Shown one piece after another: positions 1 through 5,040 of a stretch of DNA of 5,040 bases. The DNA comes from CAYGUI01 sp964353115 (GTDB lineage Bacteria; Pseudomonadota; Gammaproteobacteria; JAGOUU01): positions 1 to 5,040 of the forward strand of contig CAYGUI010000081.1 of assembly GCA_964353115.1 (NCBI GenBank), in the 5' to 3' direction. Numbering within the stretch: the stretch's first letter is position 1; each line of letters begins with the position of its first letter. The notes under the pieces are model-generated. The model saw only the letters and a program-made list of their open reading frames with translations. It was not told the DNA's origin and ran no database searches. The translations under genes were made by a program, and so were the position numbers.

Positions 1-315
1 GTTAATTTACCGGATAATATTTTAGATAAAATACAACTTAATTATGCTGATAATTTAGATCCGTTAATAAAACTGTCTTTTCTGCATAATGCGGCAATTA
101 AACCCATTATTTTTAATATTCAAAAAGAATATGATATTGAGTTTAATATTTTACAAGCTGATATCAAAACGATTGGCCACAAGTTTCAGGAAATTATTGG
201 GACTATGCTGGTTAAAATTAGCAATATTAATAATAAAGATCATATAAATTTAGAAAGTTTAATTAAAATTCTGGCAGAACAAGAAGTTGCCAGTGAAATT
301 GTAGGATATTTATAA
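1..315 (+). CDS. metN: MetN, methionine ABC transporter ATP-binding subunit (3' end, NIL domain)
   Basis: Frame 1 is open from the window edge to TAA at 313-315, giving the last 104 residues. MetN is the cytoplasmic ATPase of the MetNIQ D/L-methionine importer; its C-terminal NIL (ACT-like) domain binds methionine and inhibits transport when internal methionine is high. The visible part fits that domain: a beta strand with LIKLSF (residues 22-27), a helix AIKPIIFNIQKEY (32-44), then FNILQADIKTI (48-58), a second strand GTMLVKIS (67-74) and a last helix ending at EVASEIVGYL. The nucleotide-binding domain (Walker A, signature, Walker B) lies upstream of the window. Identification rests on this fold pattern and on metI and metQ following directly, with only 16 bases before metI. 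No frameshift is seen in the visible part. Confidence 0.9.
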   Translation, partial: VNLPDNILDKIQLNYADNLDPLIKLSFLHNAAIKPIIFNIQKEYDIEFNILQADIKTIGHKFQEIIGTMLVKISNINNKDHINLESLIKILAEQEVASEIVGYL

Positions 316-331
316 ATATAAAAAAATCATC

Positions 332-988
332 ATGTCCCAAGAAATTTTAAGCGCCATTTTAGAAACTTTATTAATGACTTTTTTACCGGGAATTATCGCG
401 GTAATTTTTGGTGGTACCTTGGGTTCAATCTTATATATTATAAATTCTGCTAGCTATTTCCCAGCACAAAAAAATAAATTTTTATATCAATTTTTGAGCA
501 TAGTTATTAACATTATGCGCTCACTGCCCTTTGTAATTTTAATGATCTTCCTAATTCCACTAACACGATTGTTAGTTGGTACTTCGATTGGAACATTAGC
601 TGCATGTGTGCCACTATCGTTGGCAAGCATTCCATTTTTTGCACGCATTTTTGAAACTAGCTTATTAGAAGTAAATTCTGGATTAATTGAAGCTGGAATT
701 AGCATGGGTGCATCGAATTTACAAATTTTGTTTAAAATAATAATCCCTGAAGCGCAAAAAAGCATTATCAGCGGCATTACTTTAATGATTATTTCATTAA
801 TAAGTTATACCGCAATGGCTGGGGTAATCGGTGGTGGTGGTCTTGGAGCTATAGCATACAATTATGGTTATCTAAGATTTGATAATTATATTATGGCTAT
901 TACTGTTTTATTGATTATAATATTGGTCCAAGCCGTTCAATCAATTAGCGATTTTATTTTAAACAGAAAATATGAAAAAAATTCTTAA
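332..988 (+). CDS. metI: MetI, methionine ABC transporter permease
   Basis: The inner-membrane permease of the MetNIQ importer works as a homodimer forming the methionine channel. The 218 residues match the usual MetI length (about 217). Hydrophobic segments lie near residues 13-37, 53-75, 84-100, 145-165 and 185-205. The EAA loop that docks onto MetN runs from E120 to P139 (EAGISMG...IIIP). Other family signatures are RSLPFVIL (63-70), PLTRLLVGTSIG (76-87), FARIFETSLLE (103-113) and the Gly-rich GGGGLGAIAYNYGY (167-180), which closely resemble E. coli MetI. The ATG at 332 is 16 bases after the metN stop and gives a normal N-terminus. No clear Shine-Dalgarno site precedes it (AT-rich run), so translation may depend on coupling to metN. 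The 3' end overlaps metQ by 17 bases. Identification is firm. Confidence 0.96.
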   Translation: MSQEILSAILETLLMTFLPGIIAVIFGGTLGSILYIINSASYFPAQKNKFLYQFLSIVINIMRSLPFVILMIFLIPLTRLLVGTSIGTLAACVPLSLASIPFFARIFETSLLEVNSGLIEAGISMGASNLQILFKIIIPEAQKSIISGITLMIISLISYTAMAGVIGGGGLGAIAYNYGYLRFDNYIMAITVLLIIILVQAVQSISDFILNRKYEKNS

Positions 989-1766
989 AGCTCTTTTATT
1001 ACTTAACATATTCTTGTTATCTTCCTGCCAGCATAAATCTGATAATAATACCGTTGTTTTAGGTGTTATCGCAGGACCAGAAGCGCAATTGGCTGAAGTA
1101 GCGCAATCAATCGCTCATAAACAATACAATTTAACCATTGTTATTAAAACTTTTACTGATTACTCTGAGCCTAATAGAGCTCTAGATGAAGGCGTGATTG
1201 ACGCTAATATGTTCCAACATCAAGCTTACTTAACTAGCGCCACAAATAATTTTGGTTATAGATTTGCAGTTATTAGCAAAACTTTTATTTATCCAATGGG
1301 TTTGTATTCTAAAAAAATTAATAAATTACAAGAAATTCATGATGATGCTGTTGTAATCATCCCTAATGATCCGAGTAACGAAGCACGCGCATTATTATTA
1401 TTAGAAGGCTCTGGATTAATAAAATTAAAAGATAGAAATAATGTAAACTCAACTAAAAAAGATATTGTTTACAATCCTAAAAAATTAGATATCGAAGAAG
1501 TAGATGCCGCAATGATCCCACGCTTACTTCCCGATGCATCTCTTGCAGCAATTAATACTAACTATGCTCTTGGCGCGGGTTTATTACCAAGTAAAGATGC
1601 TTTATTTATTGAAAGCAAAGACTCGCCGTATGTAAATTTAATAGTTGTGCAAGACAAAAATAAATTAGAAGAAAAATATAAGAAATTAGCTCAAGCCATG
1701 AACTCCCCAGAAGTTCTTAAAAAATCTGAGGAGTTGTTTCATGGTGAAGCTATTAAGGTTTGGTAG
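972..1766 (+). CDS. metQ: MetQ, methionine-binding lipoprotein
   Basis: The periplasmic, membrane-anchored substrate-binding protein of MetNIQ (NlpA/MetQ family) hands methionine to MetI. The 264 residues are close to the family norm (about 270). A lipoprotein signal occupies residues 1-18, with lipobox LSSC and lipidated Cys19. Family blocks follow: GVIAGPEAQLAEV (31-43), FTDYSEPNRALDEG (61-74), IDANMFQHQAYL (76-87), PNDPSNEARALLLLEGSGLIKLKD (131-154) and AAINTNYALGAGL (192-204). These blocks carry the known methionine-contact regions and match E. coli MetQ block by block. The start codon lies inside the end of metI (17-base overlap), so translational coupling is likely. The gene ends 11 bases from the convergent lipoprotein gene, with no obvious terminator between. 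The sequence supports methionine as substrate through strong MetQ-type blocks, but related NlpA proteins can bind other ligands. Confidence 0.95.
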   Translation: MKKILKALLLLNIFLLSSCQHKSDNNTVVLGVIAGPEAQLAEVAQSIAHKQYNLTIVIKTFTDYSEPNRALDEGVIDANMFQHQAYLTSATNNFGYRFAVISKTFIYPMGLYSKKINKLQEIHDDAVVIIPNDPSNEARALLLLEGSGLIKLKDRNNVNSTKKDIVYNPKKLDIEEVDAAMIPRLLPDASLAAINTNYALGAGLLPSKDALFIESKDSPYVNLIVVQDKNKLEEKYKKLAQAMNSPEVLKKSEELFHGEAIKVW

Positions 1767-1777
1767 CCTAAACTCTG

Positions 1778-2287
1778 TTACTCTAAATTTTTCCAGCACC
1801 AAATTCTGAAATCAGCTTTTGGTGCACCAGTACTATCCGTTACAGTATGAGAAGCACTTCCGCATAGAACTGCAGATGAATCAGAGCCTCGACAACCTAC
1901 CGAATCAGTATCTTCTGTTACAAGGTACTCAAAAGCTCCTCGTGTAGAGCCCCATGGTCCGTTAGCTCCAGGTATTAAGGCAAGCAGATCAGCTAATGCT
2001 GGAGCATACCAACCTTCTCCACTGCCAACAGTAAGCGCGGCACATAAAGTGTTAGCATTATCAGTAGATCCATCAGTTCCAATATCATCAGTAGCACCAA
2101 TAACACATACTCCACCATTATCTTCTGGAAGTTTAACAACAGTTCCGGCTTCGCCTGGAACCGTTTCACCAATAGCTAGACCATCACATGGATTATTACC
2201 TTTTGAACCACCTAAACCAATTAAACCGCATGAAGAGATGGCCAAAACAACTGTACAAGTTAAACCTAACTTTAATGTTTTTTTCAT
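1778..2287 (-). CDS. Small Cys-rich lipoprotein, possibly DUF1566/Lcl-like
   Basis: I do not recognise a named gene. The 169-residue product starts with a lipoprotein signal (KK, then a hydrophobic stretch) and lipobox ISSC, so Cys20 should be lipidated and the protein exported to a membrane surface. After a Gly/Ser linker the mature part has six more cysteines (34, 61, 82, 132, 142, 164), enough for three disulfides, and is Gly/Ser/Thr/Asp rich and acidic, with the last Cys in the motif WCW (163-165). The stretch GWYAPALADLLALIPG (92-107) followed by WGSTRGAFEYLVTEDTDS (112-129) resembles the 'GW.LPT..EL..L ... WSST' layout of DUF1566/Lcl C-terminal domains found in surface and adhesin-like proteins. 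This is a pattern match by eye, so function remains open. G+C is about 40-45% in sampled lines, against about 15-30% in neighbours. Its own promoter and a good ribosome site suggest strong, independent expression. Confidence 0.85.
   Translation of the reverse strand: MKKTLKLGLTCTVVLAISSCGLIGLGGSKGNNPCDGLAIGETVPGEAGTVVKLPEDNGGVCVIGATDDIGTDGSTDNANTLCAALTVGSGEGWYAPALADLLALIPGANGPWGSTRGAFEYLVTEDTDSVGCRGSDSSAVLCGSASHTVTDSTGAPKADFRIWCWKNLE
1796..1825. repeat. Inverted repeat inside the 3' end of the lipoprotein gene
   Basis: GCACCAAA (1796-1803) is perfectly repeated inverted as TTTGGTGC (1818-1825). The 14-base loop contains a second small palindrome, CTGA-AA-TCAG (1806-1815). RNA from either strand could fold into an 8-bp stem with an extended inner stem. 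Neither strand has a T tract directly after the stem (the minus strand has A5 there), so it is not a standard intrinsic terminator. It lies 30 bases past the metQ stop and within the last codons of the lipoprotein gene, and may be chance or an mRNA-stabilising hairpin. Confidence 0.45.
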
Positions 2288-2294
2288 AATAAAT

Positions 2295-2300
2295 TCCTTT
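2295..2300 (-). promoter_or_regulatory. Shine-Dalgarno site of the lipoprotein gene
   Basis: On the minus strand AAAGGA lies 7 bases before the ATG at 2287-2285. It is the clearest ribosome binding site in the window; the other visible starts have weak or no such site. It supports this start codon, which also gives an ideal lipoprotein signal peptide. Confidence 0.75.
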
Positions 2301-2318
2301 TTTAGTATTTACTTAATG

Positions 2319-2347
2319 ATAATAGTACAAATTTTAAATACTTCCAA
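2319..2347 (-). promoter_or_regulatory. Sigma70-type promoter for the lipoprotein gene
   Basis: Read on the minus strand, TTGGAA (2347-2342) is followed by exactly 17 bases and then TATTAT (2324-2319). That is four of six and five of six matches to the sigma70 hexamers with ideal spacing. Transcription would begin near 2312, giving a leader of about 25 bases that contains the AAAGGA site. The element lies in the 83-base gap after the permease stop, so the lipoprotein gene need not depend on read-through from the permease. No clear terminator is seen in this gap; the palindrome TGATATATCA near 2356-2365 is too AT-rich to count. Confidence 0.55.
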
Positions 2348-2370
2348 AATTTTAATGATATATCAATGAG

Positions 2371-3447
2371 TTATTTATCAGATTTACAATACATCATCAC
2401 CGGCAAAATAATTAACAAAATAATAACTGCTATTCCGGCAAAACTAAGACCTACTTGAAATAGCCGAGGAAAGTACAAAGCAATTAATATCGGCGGTAAA
2501 AATCCAATGATAAAAGATGTAGATTTTAATTTATCTTTTTTGACTTTAGATTGAAGGCCGTCACGTAAAAAATCTAGCAACGATACTGACACACCAAAAA
2601 AAGAAGTAAAAACTGTTACTGCCATAAAAATATTAGCTGCCGTTATAATAATTTCGCTATTAACACTTGAGCTAATAACTGCCAATAATTCACTCGGCAT
2701 GGCATCATGTGAAGCCATGGTTAATAATTTATCTGGTGGCACCAAGCCAAAAATTATTGCTTCCCACAATAAATAAATAATAAGCGGTATAAAACTACCA
2801 AAAAAAACTACAAGTTTTAATTTTTTTTCATCACTATTTAAATACACCCTCAAACTTGGAATAATTATGGCATAACCAAAAGAAGTAATTATTACAGTAA
2901 AAGTTTTAGTTAATGCCCAAAAATCATTGTGAGAAACTAAGTTTTTAGTATTGATAAAGAACATACTAAAAAATATTAAAAATATTAATGCACCCATCTT
3001 AAGCAACATAATAAATCGATTAACTAAATCAACACTTTTAATACCAAGCGCAACTACGCTGCCAACAATAACAAAAAACAGTCCTAAATCTTGCCAATGC
3101 GGCAGTTCAATATTAATAAATTTAAGTAAATTTGCTGTAACATCTGCCCCGCCCGATAAATAGGCACAAACTAATGTATATAATAAAACTAAATAAACTA
3201 TCCAAGTCACCAAAGCACCGGGAACTCCCAATGTCTTTTTAGCCATGGAAATTAAATTTGAGCCCGCAGGCATAGTCAAATTAATTCTTAGAATTAAATA
3301 CGCACCCCATGTCATAATCGCCCAGCAAGATATAATATAAAAACTAGAGGCGATAAAACCACCGTGCGCCGTTGCTATTGGCAAACCAAGAATAGCGCCA
3401 CCAATCGACGTGCCAATACATAGTAAAATTCCACCTAAAACTCGCAA
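2371..3447 (-). CDS. Aromatic amino acid permease (TyrP/Mtr family, ArAAP)
   Basis: An inner-membrane transporter of the hydroxy/aromatic amino acid permease family (TyrP, Mtr, TnaB), which takes up tyrosine or tryptophan with protons. Family marks are GTSIGGAILGLP (12-23) in the first helix, where the APC-fold unwound segment binds substrate, TSFGYAIIIPSLRVYL (188-203), and SLLDFLRDGL (289-298). About ten hydrophobic helices can be counted: near residues 4-27, 31-53, 76-98, 119-137, 145-165, 180-198, 212-235, 265-291, 310-326 and 331-353. E. coli TyrP has 403 residues and 11 helices; this protein has 358 and stops just after helix 10 (MMYCKSDK), so the last helix is absent. The start is TTG (3447-3445): no ATG or GTG is available in frame nearby upstream, and the N-terminus aligns with TyrP. 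Substrate choice between Tyr and Trp cannot be decided. tyrP would be a fair but unproven name. Confidence 0.88.
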   Translation of the reverse strand: MRVLGGILLCIGTSIGGAILGLPIATAHGGFIASSFYIISCWAIMTWGAYLILRINLTMPAGSNLISMAKKTLGVPGALVTWIVYLVLLYTLVCAYLSGGADVTANLLKFINIELPHWQDLGLFFVIVGSVVALGIKSVDLVNRFIMLLKMGALIFLIFFSMFFINTKNLVSHNDFWALTKTFTVIITSFGYAIIIPSLRVYLNSDEKKLKLVVFFGSFIPLIIYLLWEAIIFGLVPPDKLLTMASHDAMPSELLAVISSSVNSEIIITAANIFMAVTVFTSFFGVSVSLLDFLRDGLQSKVKKDKLKSTSFIIGFLPPILIALYFPRLFQVGLSFAGIAVIILLIILPVMMYCKSDK

Positions 3448-3491
3448 AATAAAGTACCCAAAAAGTAAATATAATAATAAAATAGTATAGC
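3448..3491. promoter_or_regulatory. Divergent promoter region between permease and binding-protein genes
   Basis: This 44-base, very AT-rich spacer lies between two divergent starts. On the plus strand a perfect TATAAT (3470-3475) would place transcription start near 3482, only about 10 bases before the ATG at 3492, leaving no room for a Shine-Dalgarno site. On the minus strand TATACT (3489-3484) would start transcription near 3477, about 30 bases before the TTG. Neither has a good -35 hexamer at 16-18 bases, and such AT-rich sequence yields -10 look-alikes by chance. The tight arrangement suggests shared control, but no operator palindrome is visible. Confidence 0.35.
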
Positions 3492-4391
3492 ATGAGATAT
3501 GCAGTACTTATTTTTCTCGGATTTCTAATAAAATCATCGACATTTGCTAATACAGTAAATATTTTAAGCTGGTGGGGATATGCAAATAACCCTCAAATTC
3601 AAAACTTAGTAAAAAAATCTTGTAAAATTAACTTATCCATCGACAGTTATTATTCTGACAATGAATTTTTAGATCGAATAAAATTATATAAAAATACTTA
3701 CGATATAGTTATTTTTTCCAATACTATTGCTAATTTAATAAAATCTGAAATTAAGTTAAATAAATCTAGTCTTAAATACATTACTGATAATTATCTTGGT
3801 ATTATTAAAAATAATCTTTTGAGAGCTAATTATCCGGATAATTTTTATATTTATGGATTAACTGTTAGTGGGATTTTATACTCTCGACTAGAAATAAATA
3901 ATTCTGCAAAATATATTATTTTAGATGATCCAATTGAAGGGCCAACGGGAATTAAAATACTTAAAAAATATAATAAAAATATAAATTACAAAAATTTATA
4001 TATTACCAATGGCTACAATAAAATTTATCAGCAAGGTGATTTTACTGCAGCATTTATTTGGGCTGGCGATGCAATAGAAAATATCAAAAAACATCATAAT
4101 TTTAAGTTTCAGACTGATCCTGAATATTCAAGAATAACTTATGATATTTTGGCGCACCTAAATGATTATCAATCTACTATGTGTGCAACAAAAGTCTTAT
4201 TATCAAAAAAAGCGCAAGAAATTATGCAAAACAATGATTTTTATTTGTCACCTCTTGATATAAACATTAAAGACCAAGAAATATTTAAAAAATTTAAATT
4301 TCTCGATAATATCAGCGAGAAGCAGTATCACGAAAACAATATAAAATGGATAAAATTAAAAACTACAATATTAAACTCAAAAAACGATTAA
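3492..4391 (+). CDS. PotD-like periplasmic substrate-binding protein
   Basis: Probably a periplasmic ligand-binding protein of the spermidine/putrescine-binding (PotD/PotF, SBP_bac) type. Residues 1-19 form a signal peptide with likely cleavage after TFA; there is no lipobox. The mature start VNILSWWGYANNP (22-34) copies the PotD opening strand, 'LNIYNW..Y', whose Trp and Tyr contact the polyamine. Further fits are YDIVIFSNTIANLI (70-83, first-lobe strand and helix), GLTVSGILYSR (122-132, hinge strand), GDFTAAFIWAGDA (182-194) and the late helix AQEIMQNNDFYLSP (241-254). At 299 residues it is shorter than PotD (about 348). Ligand is not predictable: several expected acidic contacts cannot be placed by eye. 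No permease or ATPase gene adjoins it; instead the next gene, overlapping by 46 bases, looks like a sensor kinase, so a role in signalling is inferred. Codon use is extremely AT-rich. The start has no visible ribosome site but gives a proper signal peptide. Confidence 0.75.
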   Translation: MRYAVLIFLGFLIKSSTFANTVNILSWWGYANNPQIQNLVKKSCKINLSIDSYYSDNEFLDRIKLYKNTYDIVIFSNTIANLIKSEIKLNKSSLKYITDNYLGIIKNNLLRANYPDNFYIYGLTVSGILYSRLEINNSAKYIILDDPIEGPTGIKILKKYNKNINYKNLYITNGYNKIYQQGDFTAAFIWAGDAIENIKKHHNFKFQTDPEYSRITYDILAHLNDYQSTMCATKVLLSKKAQEIMQNNDFYLSPLDINIKDQEIFKKFKFLDNISEKQYHENNIKWIKLKTTILNSKND

Positions 4392-5040
4392 ATTTTAATT
4401 ATAAAATTAATAATATTTTTGCTATTTTAATCATATTGTTAATCATAATTTCTGCACTATCTTTATATAATTCTTATCAATACAACAAAATAGAAAATGA
4501 TAATAATCTAAATATTGCTCTTGAAAATACAAAATCTCAATTAGCTGAGAAATTGAGCATTATTGCAAACTCAAAAATCTTTATAAATTTTATCCGCTCA
4601 GGACCAGTCTCACGACATCACTTATTACCAGAATTTCGATATCAGCTGGCACGACTTCATGATCCTATAATATCCGGCTTTGAAATATATGAAATAAATA
4701 ATAAAGAAAATAAATTAATTAATTTTAATAAAAAAACCAAAGATTTTATAATATTAAAACTATGTTATTTAGATGAAATTTTAGATCAAGCTTTTGGCAT
4801 TTGTGAATATAACTGGAAAATATATTTAAATTTAAATAATTTAATAAAAGATTTAAATAAAATTAATAAAAATATTTATATAAATAATTCAGGACATTAC
4901 AACGATATATTTTATAACCAAAAACTGGGTAATTTTAGTATAAAAAACCACGCCCCTATTTATTTTGATATAAAAAATCATAATAAAATTAATAATATTT
5001 CCTTGATAATTCTTCTTAATATAATTTTTTTAATTATCTA
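4346..5040 (+). CDS. Membrane sensor protein, likely sensor histidine kinase N-terminus (partial)
   Basis: The frame opens after a TAA at 4307-4309, has its first ATG at 4346 and runs off the window, giving 231 residues. A basic, Asn-rich start of about 23 residues is followed by a membrane helix (24-41), a periplasmic region of about 175 residues and a second hydrophobic helix beginning near 217 and cut by the edge. This is the input module of a class I sensor kinase. A helical stretch, SQLAEKLSIIANSKIFINFIRSG (64-86), followed by SRHHLLPEFRYQLARL (89-104) and an IISGFEIYE strand (108-116), resembles, from memory, the sensor region of histidine kinases in Legionella-type genomes. Cys140 and Cys153 could form a disulfide. 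The kinase core is not visible, so a chemoreceptor or cyclase output is possible. The 46-base overlap with the binding-protein gene implies translational coupling and a shared function. Confidence 0.65.
   Translation, partial: MDKIKNYNIKLKKRLNFNYKINNIFAILIILLIIISALSLYNSYQYNKIENDNNLNIALENTKSQLAEKLSIIANSKIFINFIRSGPVSRHHLLPEFRYQLARLHDPIISGFEIYEINNKENKLINFNKKTKDFIILKLCYLDEILDQAFGICEYNWKIYLNLNNLIKDLNKINKNIYINNSGHYNDIFYNQKLGNFSIKNHAPIYFDIKNHNKINNISLIILLNIIFLII

Noticed and set aside
487..777. Minus-strand open frame of 96 codons inside metI
   Set aside because: It lies wholly within a firmly identified gene, resembles no family I know, and has no ribosome site; it is a shadow of metI.
1701..1735. 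Imperfect hairpin AACTCC-C-CAGA / TCTG-A-GGAGTT near the 3' end of metQ
   Set aside because: It is coding sequence for a normal MetQ C-terminus, carries a mismatch and a 13-base loop, and has no T tract after it, so it is not a terminator.
1757..1774. Small stem around the metQ stop codon (GGTTTGG / CC-t-AAACT)
   Set aside because: Short, bulged and not followed directly by a T run; the T5 at 1788-1792 is too far away for an intrinsic terminator.
2049..2369. Plus-strand open frame of 106 codons opposite the lipoprotein gene
   Set aside because: Pro/Ser/Thr-rich shadow of the lipoprotein gene. The minus-strand frame has a lipobox, promoter and Shine-Dalgarno site, and this one has none.
2951..3163. 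Plus-strand open frame of 70 codons inside the permease gene
   Set aside because: Antisense shadow of a recognised membrane transporter, with no start signals.

Overview
The window looks like chromosome of an AT-rich, Gram-negative proteobacterium. It encodes two lipoproteins with classic lipoboxes, a MetNIQ methionine importer, a TyrP/Mtr-type aromatic amino acid permease and a two-component sensor. A low-GC gammaproteobacterium of the Legionella/Coxiella kind would fit, but that placement is inferred from gene content and remembered family resemblance. No rRNA or other marker gene is present to test it. Hand counts of 60-base lines give roughly 15-30% G+C for most of the window.

Layout. 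Positions 1-1766 (+) hold the 3' end of metN (C-terminal NIL domain only), then complete metI and metQ. The three are tightly packed, and metI and metQ overlap by 17 bases: one operon for high-affinity methionine import. Running the other way, 2287-1778 (-) encodes a small Cys-rich lipoprotein whose stop lies 11 bases from the metQ stop. It has its own convincing promoter and Shine-Dalgarno site and is clearly richer in G+C than its neighbours. Upstream of it on the same strand, 3447-2371 (-) encodes an aromatic amino acid permease with a TTG start and no final membrane helix. A 44-base AT-rich divergent spacer separates this from a rightward pair: a PotD-like periplasmic binding protein (3492-4391) and, overlapping its end by 46 bases, a membrane protein cut by the window edge (4346 to beyond 5040). 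The latter looks like the input half of a sensor histidine kinase.

Together the genes read as a nutrient-uptake neighbourhood: methionine and aromatic amino acid import, plus a periplasmic binding protein that probably feeds a sensor and not a transporter. The most interesting parts are this binding-protein/sensor pair and the unusual lipoprotein. I saw no tRNA, rRNA, CRISPR array, insertion sequence or convincing intrinsic terminator. No intergenic stretch exceeds 100 bases.
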